Positions 16,420 through 25,203 of a stretch of DNA of 64,000 bases are shown in pieces (position 1 is the stretch's first letter; each line of letters opens with the position of its first letter). Made by a program: the position numbers and the translations under genes. The stretch is from Terriglobia bacterium (lineage in GTDB: Bacteria > Acidobacteriota > Terriglobia > Bryobacterales > Bryobacteraceae), in the NCBI GenBank assembly GCA_020073445.1, contig JAIQFE010000028.1:21780-85779 (forward strand), written 5' to 3'. The notes under the pieces were generated by a model that ran no database searches, had not been told where the DNA came from, and saw only the letters and a program-made list of their open reading frames with translations.

Positions 16420-17667
16420 ATGGAACGCCGCGTCGTCATCACCGGAATGGGCGTAGTCAGCCCCAACGGCATCGGAACAGAAGCCTTCTGGAGCGCTACA
16501 CGCAAGGGGATCAGCGGCGTGGGACCCATCACCCGTTTCGATACTACCGGGCTGGCGGTGCGCGTTGCCGGCGAGGTAAAAGACTTTCGCGAGGAAGATT
16601 ACGTCACGGCTAAAGACCGTCCGCACGTTTCCCGCGCCACGCCGTTGGCGATTGCCGCCGTGACGGAAGCGCTACAGTGGGCCGGGCTGGACACAGCCGC
16701 GATGAGCCGCGAGGAATTGCGCGCGATCGGCGTGGTGGTCGGCTCCGGAGGCGGCAGCGTGGAGTTCACCGAGGAGCAGTACCGTTTGTATCATTCCGGC
16801 AACTGGCGGCAGTGCAGTGTCTATGTGGTTCCCACCTCGACCATGGGCACGCTGGCCAGCGAAGTCTCCATGCGCTTCGGCCTGCGCGGACTAAGCCACG
16901 TGATCACCACCGGGTGCACCTCCTCGACCGATGCGCTGGGCTATGCGTCGCAAATGATCCGCGCGGGCGGGCTCGATACGATCGTGGCCGGCGGCGTGGA
17001 CGCACCCATCGCCCCGCTGATTCTGCGCGGATTCATCGCCATGAGAATCATGTCGCAAGCCTGGAACGACCAGCCCGAACGCGCCTCGCGGCCGTTTTCG
17101 CGCGATCGCGGCGGATTCGTCATCGCCGAGGGCGCGTGGTTTTTCGTGCTGGAAGAGCGCGAGAAGGCGCTGGCGAGAGGCGCGCATATTTTGGGCGAGA
17201 TTGCCGGTTACGGATCCACATGCGAGGCTTATCACCGCGTTCGCCTGGAAGAATGCGGCGAAGAGCCCGCGCGCGCCATTTCCCTGGCGCTCGAACAGGC
17301 GGGCGTGCCAGCCGAAGCCGTCGGCTACCTGAACTACCACGGCACCGGCACCGAGCTCAACGACCGGATCGAAACCCGCGCGGTGAAGCTGGCTTTCGGC
17401 GAGCACGCTTATCGTCTGCCGGGATCGTCGCTCAAAAGCCTGATCGGCCATCCGCAGGGGGCGTGCGGCGCGGCGGGCGTGGCGGCAACCTTGCTCGCCA
17501 TGCGCGACGGAGTTCTCCCGCCCACGAACAACGTCGAAGTCCCCGATCCGGAGTGCGATCTGGATTACATCCCGGAAACGGGCCGCCGCGCCAGCATCGA
17601 ATATGCGGTTGCCAACTGCATCGCCTTCGGCAGCAAGAACTCCGCTCTCGTTTTGAAGTGCGCGTGA
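16420..17667 (+). CDS. Beta-ketoacyl synthase, FabF/KS-alpha type
   Basis: Condensing enzyme, 415 residues, with an intact thiolase-fold triad: Cys166 in TTGCTSSTDALGYA, His307 in YHGTGTELND, His344 in KSLIGHPQGACGAAG. The active-site neighbourhood (TGCTSSTDALGYA), AGGVDAPIAPL and DPECDLDYIP read more like the KS-alpha subunit of type II polyketide synthases than like housekeeping FabF (TACTSG). No ACP, chain-length factor, ketoreductase or other fatty-acid gene is adjacent. Alternatives are a fatty-acid KAS II paralogue or an enzyme of an aryl-polyene or specialised-lipid pathway encoded elsewhere. Confidence 0.88.
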   Translation: MERRVVITGMGVVSPNGIGTEAFWSATRKGISGVGPITRFDTTGLAVRVAGEVKDFREEDYVTAKDRPHVSRATPLAIAAVTEALQWAGLDTAAMSREELRAIGVVVGSGGGSVEFTEEQYRLYHSGNWRQCSVYVVPTSTMGTLASEVSMRFGLRGLSHVITTGCTSSTDALGYASQMIRAGGLDTIVAGGVDAPIAPLILRGFIAMRIMSQAWNDQPERASRPFSRDRGGFVIAEGAWFFVLEEREKALARGAHILGEIAGYGSTCEAYHRVRLEECGEEPARAISLALEQAGVPAEAVGYLNYHGTGTELNDRIETRAVKLAFGEHAYRLPGSSLKSLIGHPQGACGAAGVAATLLAMRDGVLPPTNNVEVPDPECDLDYIPETGRRASIEYAVANCIAFGSKNSALVLKCA

Positions 17668-17676
17668 AAAAGGAAA

Positions 17677-17700
17677 AGGGGACAGGCAACGCTGTCCCCT
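17677..17700. repeat. REP-like hairpin at the 3' ends of convergent genes
   Basis: AGGGGACAG-GCAACG-CTGTCCCCT: nine-base perfect stem with a six-base loop, the same design as 39728-39751. It is followed by AAGCTTGTGACTTCGC, matching AAACTTATGACTTCGC in the 39.7-kb copy at all but two positions. On the minus strand it is followed by CTTTTCCTTTTT, so it could terminate the exopolysaccharide operon. A further perfect stem (AATAAGCT ... AGCTTATT, 17703-17736) overlaps the stop codon of the kinase gene. Confidence 0.78.
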
Positions 17701-17731
17701 CCAATAAGCTTGTGACTTCGCCCTTTCGAGC

Positions 17732-18667
17732 TTATTCCTTCGATTTGTCGTCGGCGGCGCCCACGGCAGCCATTTCCGGCTCGTCGATTCCGTCGCGCTC
17801 GTCGTCTTCCTTGGGCGAGTAGTAGGAATGATAGTAGGTGTACTTGCTGTACAGTTCCCCGCGGCGTGCGCCGTTCACGACGATTCCGAGTACGTTGTTG
17901 TTGCACAGCGATTGCATGGCGCGCGTGACCGAATCGATCGTGGTATGCCCGATGCGCACCACCAGCAAGGTTCCATCGCAGAGAGTGCCCAGCAAATTGG
18001 CGTCGGCTGCGAACAAGAGTGGAGGGCTGTCCATGATCACCCATTGAAACAGCGACGGCAGCCGGTCCATCAGGTGCTTGACCTCACGCAGGTTCAGCAA
18101 TTCGAGCGGATTGATGACCGCCGATCCGGCCGGCATGACGTACAGGTTGGTCCCGGCGATTCTCTTGATGCACTTGTGCAGCGGGGCTTGCCCCGTCAGG
18201 TAATCGGTGATGCCCGGGCTGCGATCGATTCCGAACATGGTGTGCATCAGCGGACGGCGGAAATCGAAATCCGCCAGCAGCGTGGTATTGCCGGCCAGGT
18301 GCGCCTCGGCCAGAGCCAGGTTCGCGGCGGTGAGGGATTTCCCTTCAGCGGGTGAAGCGCTGGTGACCACCACCGTATGAATCGGCTGCAGGCTCTGCAT
18401 GTGATTGAGCCGCGTCCGCAACGTGCGGAATTCTTCCATGGGCGCTTCGTGCGGCCGGGTGGCGTCAATCAGCAGGGAATCGGTAGCGGTGCGGAACGGA
18501 ACTTCTTCCACCAGTTCCAGCAAGCCCGCCAGATTGGCTCCCATTTCGAGCGTGGCCGTAGGCGCGGCAGCCGCGGGACTCCGTGTTTCGGCGTTGGATT
18601 GGACCACCGGCGGGGCCAGTTCCCCAGTCTTCTCGGCGCGGCGGAGCGCATCATGAACTCGACTCAT
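17732..18667 (-). CDS. CpsD/CapB-type bacterial tyrosine autokinase (exopolysaccharide)
   Basis: Cytosolic BY-kinase that works with the polysaccharide co-polymerase encoded upstream. 311 residues from ATG 18667, chosen because GGAGG stands eight bases upstream and the protein then begins MSRVHDALRRAEKTGEL, the usual start of this family. Walker A SASPAEGKS, Walker A' LLADFDFRRP, and Walker B-like WVIMDSPPLL. A C-terminal tyrosine cluster (LYSKYTYYHSYYSP) is the expected autophosphorylation site. It starts 17 bp after the Wzc/GumC-like gene; third gene of the minus-strand operon. Confidence 0.9.
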   Translation of the reverse strand: MSRVHDALRRAEKTGELAPPVVQSNAETRSPAAAAPTATLEMGANLAGLLELVEEVPFRTATDSLLIDATRPHEAPMEEFRTLRTRLNHMQSLQPIHTVVVTSASPAEGKSLTAANLALAEAHLAGNTTLLADFDFRRPLMHTMFGIDRSPGITDYLTGQAPLHKCIKRIAGTNLYVMPAGSAVINPLELLNLREVKHLMDRLPSLFQWVIMDSPPLLFAADANLLGTLCDGTLLVVRIGHTTIDSVTRAMQSLCNNNVLGIVVNGARRGELYSKYTYYHSYYSPKEDDERDGIDEPEMAAVGAADDKSKE

Positions 18668-18684
18668 TCGTTTTCCTCCGGTGT

Positions 18685-20349
18685 CTATACTTTGGTCGCG
18701 TAGTAAAAGACTACCGATCCGGCCATCGTGATTGCCGCCATCAAACATGCGGTGGTCCATCCCAGCCAGGCGATGCGCCTGCGCCGGCGGACGACAAAAT
18801 CGTTCTCCAGGAGCGGGACACTTCCCAGGATGGACATTTGGGTGTACGCCCGCACGTCCTTCAGGTTCTTGAGCGACGTGTCCTTCATTTCGCGTGCGGC
18901 GGCGATGACGACACCGAGCAGCAGCCCGAGTCCCGCGCCAATTCCTATGACCTGCGGCCGCTTAGGCTCGGTCGGATATTGGGGTAGCGACGGCGCGTCC
19001 AACTGTTCCAGCCTCTCACCCTGCCCGCGGTTTTCCAGGTCCTTGGAGATCTGTGCCGTGTTCAGACGCGCGTCCAGATCGATATATTTCTGCTTGGCAA
19101 TCTCCCGCTCACGCAAGAGGTCTCCATACTGCTGTTCGCCCAAGGGCGCTGCGCTGATCTGCGCCTCCAATTTGTTGATGGCGGCTTGCGTCTTCTTGAT
19201 TTGCGCGTCCAGGTCCTCGATTTCCAAATCTCTTGCCCGGCTGGCGGATTCCAGACGCTGCACGTTTCCGTCGATGTCCAGCACTTCCATTTGCAGCTGG
19301 CGGTTCGCCGCTGGCGTCGCCGCAACCGCAGCCGGAGCGGCTGTCTTAGCCTCGGCTTCTTCCTTTTGGATCTCTGACTTTCGCTGCTTAGCCACTTCCA
19401 GCCGGCTCTTCAGAGTCTTCACGGCCGGATAGTCGTCCGTGTACTGCTGCCGGGCCGCGGCCAGCGTATCCTCGTAAGTTCGAATCTCTCGTTCGATTTC
19501 CAGCATCCGATCGCTCTTCATCGCGGCGATCGCGGCAGCGGTCTGCGGTACCTCTCTGGTCAGTTCCGACTTGCGGGCCTTCTCCACGCGCAAATTCGTC
19601 TCCAGAGAGAGCTTGTCCATCTCCGCACGGTTTTTCGAGCTCGTCAGCATCTGATAATTGGTCTGCAAGGTCTGCAGATTCCGGTAGTTCAAGTCCACTT
19701 GCTCGGGCAGCCGTCCGTTATTCTGCGCCTTGAAGGCGGCGAGCTTGTCTTCCAACGTTTCCAGGTCTTTTCTAGCCTGGTCCGACTGATCCTTCAAAAA
19801 CTGCGTGGTCTCGGTGGTGGCAACCGAGCGCGTGGTCAGGTTCTCAGTGATAAACCGGGATACGATGTCCTGGACTACCTTGTTCGCCAGCAACCTGTCC
19901 GGATAGGAAAACTGAACGGTGAAGGCCGGCACGGCGCGGCTGCCTTGTCCCGCCATGATGGGAATGATGTGAATGTCTTTCCGCATGATATTCTCGATCA
20001 CATCTTCCATCGGCAGGCGCTTGCGCTCGCGTGGGTAGAGGTCCAGATTATTGATGATGGTGGTGAGCACGTTGCGGCTCAGGACCGTGGTGGCCATCGA
20101 GTTAATGCGGTCGGCTAAATCGTTCGTAATCGAGGACTGGACCATGTTCTGGGGGACTTGCTGCGGAACGATCTTGACCACCGCAACCGAGTCGTAGCTG
20201 TCGGGCCATAGATACACTCCCACCACGCTCGCCACCAGAGTCAACAGAAAAGGCCCAAAAATCCAGCCCTTATGGCGTCGCAGGATGTCGATGAAGTCTT
20301 CGACATCCAGAGCGCGTCGGGGTACGGAGAAATTCTCGGTTGGTTGCAT
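18685..20349 (-). CDS. Polysaccharide co-polymerase / chain-length determinant (Wzz/GumC family)
   Basis: Inner-membrane protein controlling exopolysaccharide polymerisation and export. 554 residues. N-terminal Wzz domain with a membrane helix near residues 30-52 (GWIFGPFLLTLVASVVGVYLW). A long periplasmic coiled coil (about 190-440) is rich in Glu/Lys/Gln. The Pro-rich PSLPQYPTEPKRPQ motif precedes the second helix (GIGAGLGLLLGVVIAAA), and an additional C-terminal helix (LGWTTACLMAAITMAGSVVFYY) is present. The kinase domain is a separate downstream protein, the split arrangement of Gram-positive CapA/CapB and many delta/acidobacterial loci. Starts 23 bp after the Wza-like gene. Confidence 0.88.
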   Translation of the reverse strand: MQPTENFSVPRRALDVEDFIDILRRHKGWIFGPFLLTLVASVVGVYLWPDSYDSVAVVKIVPQQVPQNMVQSSITNDLADRINSMATTVLSRNVLTTIINNLDLYPRERKRLPMEDVIENIMRKDIHIIPIMAGQGSRAVPAFTVQFSYPDRLLANKVVQDIVSRFITENLTTRSVATTETTQFLKDQSDQARKDLETLEDKLAAFKAQNNGRLPEQVDLNYRNLQTLQTNYQMLTSSKNRAEMDKLSLETNLRVEKARKSELTREVPQTAAAIAAMKSDRMLEIEREIRTYEDTLAAARQQYTDDYPAVKTLKSRLEVAKQRKSEIQKEEAEAKTAAPAAVAATPAANRQLQMEVLDIDGNVQRLESASRARDLEIEDLDAQIKKTQAAINKLEAQISAAPLGEQQYGDLLREREIAKQKYIDLDARLNTAQISKDLENRGQGERLEQLDAPSLPQYPTEPKRPQVIGIGAGLGLLLGVVIAAAREMKDTSLKNLKDVRAYTQMSILGSVPLLENDFVVRRRRRIAWLGWTTACLMAAITMAGSVVFYYATKV

Positions 20350-20372
20350 TGCTTAGGAGGTCCTCGTGGTCG

Positions 20373-21014
20373 CTATTTAACCAGTATCGTGTCGCCGTTT
20401 TGAATCAAAATATTCTGATCGAGCGCTTCCTTCTTACCCTTCACAAAGTCTTTGTAATTGAAGGTCAGGCGCTGAGCTCCGCGCACGATCGTAATGTTCT
20501 TCGTATCGGCGAAGTCCTGAAAGCCGCCGGTCAGACCGAGCGCGTCGAAAACCCGAATGGGCGTGATCAGGGGAAATTTTCCGCTGCGATTGACTTTTCC
20601 GGTCACCACGAAGGACTTGCTGTTCACAGCCATGACGGAAATCGTCACTTCCGGGCTGGTTATGTATTGCGACAGGGCTTCCTTGAGCTGCACGGTCAAG
20701 CGTTCGGGCGTCAAGCCCTCCGCCTGAAGGTCGCCGACCAGCGCCATGGTGATCTTTCCGTCCGGGCGGACGTTCACCATCCGGGACAAGTCGGCATCGC
20801 GGAATACTTCGATCTTTAAGATGTCCTCGGGTCCAATAAGGTAAGTCCGTGGATCTATTGCCTGCGCCATCGGCTCGTTTCCCGCGGCAGTCACTCCGGG
20901 TTTGTCATAAACCTGGGGTATGTTCGGGGGCGCGTTTTTGCCGGCCTGTCCCCAAGCGGGAATGCAGGCTAGGGCCATCAATACAAGTGGAATATTCTTC
21001 TTGGCGGTCGCCAT
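20373..21014 (-). CDS. Polysaccharide export protein, Wza-like
   Basis: Outer-membrane/periplasmic export protein. 213 residues from ATG 21014, preceded by GGAGGAGG five bases upstream; the frame is open further but lacks such a site. Signal peptide MATAKKNIPLVLMALACIPAWGQ without a lipobox Cys at the cleavage site. Poly_export domain (YLIGPEDILKIEVFRDADLSRMVNVRPDGKITMALVGD) followed by SLBB-like repeats (EVTISVMAVNSKSFVVTGKV; ALGLTGGFQDFADTKNITIVR). First gene of a three-gene export unit (Wza-like, Wzz-like, kinase). An inverted repeat lies 68 bp upstream of its start. Confidence 0.9.
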   Translation of the reverse strand: MATAKKNIPLVLMALACIPAWGQAGKNAPPNIPQVYDKPGVTAAGNEPMAQAIDPRTYLIGPEDILKIEVFRDADLSRMVNVRPDGKITMALVGDLQAEGLTPERLTVQLKEALSQYITSPEVTISVMAVNSKSFVVTGKVNRSGKFPLITPIRVFDALGLTGGFQDFADTKNITIVRGAQRLTFNYKDFVKGKKEALDQNILIQNGDTILVK

Positions 21015-21081
21015 GCTCGCCTCCTCCAGCGTCGCCGGTAAGTACTTTCTATTGTAAACCTTATTCATTGACTAGCGCCAG

Positions 21082-21098
21082 ATGGTAACTGGTACCAT
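21082..21098. promoter_or_regulatory. Inverted repeat ATGGTA-N5-TACCAT upstream of the export operon
   Basis: Perfect 6-5-6 dyad between the divergent Wza-like and EVE-domain genes, 68 bp from the Wza-like start and 75 bp from the EVE start. Size and position suit a dimeric regulator's operator. The bound regulator is unknown. Confidence 0.4.
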
Positions 21099-21172
21099 TC
21101 GATTAGACGCCCCAGGCTGGAATGTGTCTAGTAACCACCGTACTGGGACTTTAAGCCTGACCGTACTCCCCC

Positions 21173-21583
21173 ATGACGTACTACTTAGCTAAGACCGATC
21201 CAGATACTTACTCTATCGGCGATCTGGAGCGAGAGAAACAGACCATTTGGGACGGCGTGACCAATCCCCAGGCCGTCAAGGCCATCCGGGCAATGCAGCC
21301 CGGCGACCGTGTGTTTATCTACCACTCGGGGGGTGTTTCGGGAATCGTGGGCCTGGCGGCGGTCCGTTCTGCCGGCCGGCCCGACCCTAAAAATCCTAAG
21401 TCGGCGGTGGTGGATATGGCGTTTCTGGGCCGGCTGGATCCTCCCACATCCCTGGCGGAAGTGAAACAAAGCGGCCGGTTCAAGGACTGGGCCCTGGTCC
21501 GCCAGGGGCGCCTTTCGACCATGGCGGCCCCCGAAGAATTTGTGGAATGGATGCGGGCCCGCTATCCCAGCGTGAAGATCTGA
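21173..21583 (+). CDS. EVE domain-containing protein
   Basis: 136 residues, the full length of a single EVE domain (PUA-like fold that binds modified bases in RNA or DNA). Family stretches visible: YYLAKTDPDTYSIGDLE, WDGVTNPQAVKAIRAMQPGDRVFIYHSG, GIVGLAAV, and FKDWALVRQGRLS. Aromatic residues at the pocket positions (Trp26, Tyr51) are present. It stands alone, with no restriction partner nearby, so housekeeping RNA/DNA base recognition is as likely as defence. Confidence 0.88.
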   Translation: MTYYLAKTDPDTYSIGDLEREKQTIWDGVTNPQAVKAIRAMQPGDRVFIYHSGGVSGIVGLAAVRSAGRPDPKNPKSAVVDMAFLGRLDPPTSLAEVKQSGRFKDWALVRQGRLSTMAAPEEFVEWMRARYPSVKI

Positions 21584-21632
21584 CCTATCCGGACTCCCCG
21601 GGCCACGGTAGACTAAGAGCGAAGAATCCTCA

Positions 21633-22853
21633 ATGCTGGTAGCCGGTTCGGTCGCTGATCTTGCCCGTGCGCCGGAGCTGCGCGTGGCGCTGGATTGGTT
21701 CCGCCGTGAGCGGGCCTGGATCAACGAGCAGCACCTTAAGCTGTGCCGCGTTCCCGCGCCGACCTTCCTGGAACAAAAACGTGCCGAGTGGATGGCGGAG
21801 CGCTTTCAGAGCCTGGGCTGGGAGTCGCGTCTGGATCGTTCGGGCAATGTGGTCGCCTCGCTGCCCGGCCGCCGCGATTGTCCTACGGTGGCGGTTACCG
21901 CGCACCTGGATACCGTGCTCGCTCCCCGCGCGCCGGAAGAGATCAAGCTTTCGGGCGACGGCCGGATGCTGGGGCCCGGCGTTTCCGACAATGGCGCCGG
22001 TCTGGCCGCTCTGCTGGCGCTGGCCGCTGCTTGGAACGCGGCCCCTCCCTTGCCGGACGCACCTCTGGCTCCTCTGCTGATCGCCAACGTGGGGGAGGAA
22101 GGCGAGGGCAACCTGAGCGGGATGCGTTTTCTGTGCCGCGAATCGAATGGGTCCCGGCCAAAGGCGTTTCTGGTTCTGGACGGGCCCAACACCGATCACA
22201 TCACCTGCCGGGCTTTGGCGAGCCGCCGCTTTGAAGTGGCCGTTACCGGTCCCGGCGGACATAGCTGGAGCGACTACGGCGCGGGCAATCCGGTCCACGC
22301 GCTGAGCCGGGTCATCGCGGAATTCACCTCCGCTCATTTCGCGACCATCGTGCCCAACGAACCCACACCCCGGTCTTCCTTCAACTTTGGCTTGATCCAG
22401 GGCGGGACCAGCATCAATTGCATCCCCACGGAAGCGCGCGCCAAAGTAGATCTGCGATCGGAAAAGCCGGAGAAGATCGACGAAATGGCGTCGCTGCTGG
22501 CAGCCTGTGTGACGCAAGCCGCCGACGTCGAAAACAACCGCGCCACGGGTGGCCGGGTCACCGCGCGTCTTAAGGAAATCGGTTCCCGTCCCGGCGGCGA
22601 GTTGCGCGAGGGTGCGCCGATTCTCAGCTGCCTTCTGGCCGTGGATGCGTTCCTGGGCATTCGCAGCCGCCTGGACTGCTCTTCGACCGATGCCAATATT
22701 CCGCTATCGTTGGGGATCCCCGCGGTGTCCATCGGCGCGGGAGGGCAGGGCGGTGGCGCGCATACTCCCGGGGAATGGTTCCACCCGGATGGCCGCGAGC
22801 TGGGCTTGCGCCGGATCTTGCTGGCTCTCTGCGGGCTGCTTCTCACTGAATAA
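21633..22853 (+). CDS. M20 family metallopeptidase (PepT/carboxypeptidase-like)
   Basis: Cytosolic di-zinc peptidase, 406 residues. Metal ligands: His in TAHLDTVLAP, Asp in GVSDNGAGLAALLALA, Glu pair in NVGEEGEGN, and C-terminal His in GGAHTPGEW. A dimerisation domain is inserted between about residues 190 and 300 (RRFEVAVTGPGGHSWSDYGAG). Composition is closest to tripeptidase-type M20 enzymes; substrate is not decided. Starts 49 bp after the EVE gene and may be cotranscribed. Confidence 0.85.
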   Translation: MLVAGSVADLARAPELRVALDWFRRERAWINEQHLKLCRVPAPTFLEQKRAEWMAERFQSLGWESRLDRSGNVVASLPGRRDCPTVAVTAHLDTVLAPRAPEEIKLSGDGRMLGPGVSDNGAGLAALLALAAAWNAAPPLPDAPLAPLLIANVGEEGEGNLSGMRFLCRESNGSRPKAFLVLDGPNTDHITCRALASRRFEVAVTGPGGHSWSDYGAGNPVHALSRVIAEFTSAHFATIVPNEPTPRSSFNFGLIQGGTSINCIPTEARAKVDLRSEKPEKIDEMASLLAACVTQAADVENNRATGGRVTARLKEIGSRPGGELREGAPILSCLLAVDAFLGIRSRLDCSSTDANIPLSLGIPAVSIGAGGQGGGAHTPGEWFHPDGRELGLRRILLALCGLLLTE

Positions 22854-23013
22854 CAGGTTGAATAACGAGTGGAATAACATGCGAGTAACGAAACGATAGG
22901 GGACCCGCTCGCGTCCATCCGCTTGCGGCCCGTATAATGGAAAGCGTCATAGGTATCGATAGCCCTATACCGGCCCGGGACACAGATCTACGCCCAGGGA
23001 GAAAGAGATTGCC

Positions 23014-24657
23014 ATGAAGCTGTTTGAAAAGATGCGCCAGCAGAAATTGATGTCCATGGCCTTGATGCTATTCACTCTTTCGGTGGGCATCCTGATCGGG
23101 ACGTTGATCAACACGCAGGTGAACGCAGCCCGCGATCAGAATGCTGCTCCCGACGCGACGCCCCTGACGGTGCCGAGATTGTCGGCGCTGGGGAACGACT
23201 TCACGGCGCTGGCCAAGAAGCTTGAGCCGAGCGTGGTGAACATCACCGTAGACGTGGCGCCGGCGGAGAAGGGTGCGGCCAAAGGGCAATCCCCCGACGA
23301 CAGCGATGAGGTGCCCGATTTCTTCAAGCGGTTCTTTGGTCCCGATGGAAGCGGAGGCGGGCAGGAAACTCCGGATTCTCCGAAGCGTCAGGCTTCCGGC
23401 AGCGGCTTCCTTGTCGACAAGAACGGCTACATTGTCACCAACAACCATGTGGTGGAGAACGCCACCAAGATCCGGGTCCGCCTGCATGGCGATCCGGCGG
23501 ATTACCGCGGCCGCCTCATCGGAACCGACTTCGAGACCGACCTGGCGGTGATCAAGATCGACACGTCCAAAACGTTGCAGCCCGTAACCATCGCAAATTC
23601 GGATTCGGTGCAGGTGGGCGACTGGGCCGTGGCGATCGGTTCTCCGTTTGGCCTCGAAGCGACCGTGACGGCGGGGATCGTGAGCGCCATCGGACGCAGT
23701 CCGGCACAGCTCGGCGCACGGACCTTCCAGCATTTCATTCAAACCGACGCGGCCATCAATCCGGGCAACAGCGGCGGTCCGCTGCTGAACATCCGCGGCG
23801 AAGTGATCGGCGTGAATACTATGATCGCCACCAGCGGGCGTGGTTCCGAAGGCGTGGGATTCGCGCTGCCGGTGAACATGGTCGCCCGCGCGTATAACGA
23901 TATTATCCGGATCGGCCGCGTGACCCGCGGCTCCATCGGCGTAAGCCTGGATCGGAGCGTCGAACCGGAAGTCACGTTGAAAGCGCTCGGCGTGGATCAC
24001 GGAGCGATCGTGGAGAGCGTTTCCAAGGGCGGTCCCGCCGATAAGGGCGGAGTCCGCGCCGGCGACATCATCCTGGGCGTGAACGGAATGCCGGTGAAGG
24101 ATGGTGACGATCTCATCTCGCATGTCGCCGATACGGCGGTGGGCGGCACCGCAACGCTGAGCGTCGATCGCGACGGGAAGCCCGTTACGCTCAAGGTCAC
24201 TGTTGCGGATCGCGCCGAATTGTACAAGGATCGTCCCGACATCGTGGGTGGCGGCAAGCCGCTCGAAACCATCACCAGCAAGGTCGAAGCTCCGACCGAA
24301 GTGAAGTTCGGTTTCCGGCCGCGTCCCCTCACCGAACAGGAACGGGACAGCGTCGAAGCCCGCCGCGGCGTCATGGTGACGCTGGTCGAGCAAGATTCCT
24401 TCGCCGAGGAAATCGGCATCCAGACGGGCGACGTAATCGACGCCATCAACCGCCAGCCGGTGAACTCCCTGGAGGATATTCGCACCGTGCAGGCCAAGCT
24501 CAAGCCGGGCGATGCGGTGGCGTTTCACGTCTTGAAGGGTGTGACCCCTCCGCCGGCCCCGACTACCCGTGCCCCGAAGGGTCGCAATCTGGCCGTGCGT
24601 CAGGCAGCGGACGGACCGCAAGGCCTCTACCTGTCGGGAATCCTGCCGGGACGCTAA
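23014..24657 (+). CDS. htrA: HtrA/DegQ-type periplasmic serine protease with two PDZ domains
   Basis: Envelope quality-control protease. 547 residues. N-terminal membrane anchor (about 12-32). Trypsin-like domain with the triad His in TNNHVVENA, Asp in FETDLAVIKI and Ser in NPGNSGGPLLN. PDZ1 (about 310-400, GAIVESVSKGGPADKGGVRAGD). PDZ2 (about 435-545, RRGVMVTLVEQDSFAEEIGIQTGD). GGAG-type ribosome site (CAGGGAGAAAGAG) upstream. A TATAAT hexamer at 22933-22938 is a possible -10 element, but no good -35 is seen, so an alternative sigma factor is possible. Confidence 0.93.
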   Translation: MKLFEKMRQQKLMSMALMLFTLSVGILIGTLINTQVNAARDQNAAPDATPLTVPRLSALGNDFTALAKKLEPSVVNITVDVAPAEKGAAKGQSPDDSDEVPDFFKRFFGPDGSGGGQETPDSPKRQASGSGFLVDKNGYIVTNNHVVENATKIRVRLHGDPADYRGRLIGTDFETDLAVIKIDTSKTLQPVTIANSDSVQVGDWAVAIGSPFGLEATVTAGIVSAIGRSPAQLGARTFQHFIQTDAAINPGNSGGPLLNIRGEVIGVNTMIATSGRGSEGVGFALPVNMVARAYNDIIRIGRVTRGSIGVSLDRSVEPEVTLKALGVDHGAIVESVSKGGPADKGGVRAGDIILGVNGMPVKDGDDLISHVADTAVGGTATLSVDRDGKPVTLKVTVADRAELYKDRPDIVGGGKPLETITSKVEAPTEVKFGFRPRPLTEQERDSVEARRGVMVTLVEQDSFAEEIGIQTGDVIDAINRQPVNSLEDIRTVQAKLKPGDAVAFHVLKGVTPPPAPTTRAPKGRNLAVRQAADGPQGLYLSGILPGR

Positions 24658-24678
24658 GCAGGTTTAGGAAAAAGCCGC

Positions 24679-25185
24679 TTGCGTTCGATCGCGATCGTAA
24701 TCGCTCTCGCGTTCAGCACCGCGTTCGCGGTGTGGGCCGCGACGCCTGCGCCCAAAGGCAAGTCTTCCGCGAAGAAGACCACTGCCAGGAAGTCGACGGC
24801 AAAATCCGCCAAGTCTGCAGCTAAAAAGGTCGCCAGCGGGAAGCAGCCCGCTTCCGCCAAAGAGGCTTCCTCGAAGAAAACATCTGGTAAGCGCACTTCC
24901 GCGAAGCAGACGGCTACCAGCTTCCGGCGATCGACACAACGCGAGCCTGCTCCCGAGCGCTACAAGGAAATTCAGCAGTCGTTGGCGGACAAGGGTTATT
25001 TCGCCGGGCCGGTCAACGGGACCTGGAATTCCGATTCGGTGGAAGCATTGAAGCGCTTCCAGCGCGATCAGAATATCGGCGACGACGGAAAGCTCGGGTC
25101 GCTATCCCTGATTGCGCTGGGTCTCGGTCCCAAGCGGGGAGCAGAAAAGTCGGAAAATTCAGAAACCAGCCCAACCCCTCCCTGA
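24679..25185 (+). CDS. Secreted Lys/Ala/Ser-rich protein with peptidoglycan-binding domain
   Basis: 168 residues from a TTG start with AGGAAAA upstream. Signal peptide (SIAIVIALAFSTAFAVWA). Residues about 22-85 are a basic low-complexity region of Lys, Ala, Ser and Thr, resembling a histone-H1 tail. The C-terminal part (about 93-150, YKEIQQSLADKGYFAGPVNG and DSVEALKRFQRDQNI) is a PG_binding_1 domain. It probably attaches to the cell wall, with the basic tract binding acidic polymers (inference). Lies 21 bp after the htrA stop. Confidence 0.8.
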   Translation: MRSIAIVIALAFSTAFAVWAATPAPKGKSSAKKTTARKSTAKSAKSAAKKVASGKQPASAKEASSKKTSGKRTSAKQTATSFRRSTQREPAPERYKEIQQSLADKGYFAGPVNGTWNSDSVEALKRFQRDQNIGDDGKLGSLSLIALGLGPKRGAEKSENSETSPTPP

Positions 25186-25203
25186 TTTTGGTAGAACAGA
25201 ACA

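Noticed and set aside
17677..17736. Treating the hairpin purely as a rho-independent terminator
   Set aside because: The same hairpin occurs between genes in other orientations, so it is primarily a REP copy; terminator function on the minus strand remains possible.
22925..22971. Hairpin GGTAT...ATACC and TATAAT upstream of htrA as a defined stress promoter
   Set aside because: No matching -35 or known heat-shock consensus; the dyad is short and could be chance.
23068..24621. 517-codon open frame antisense to htrA
   Set aside because: Shadow frame; His/Arg/Asp-rich with no recognisable family and no start signal.
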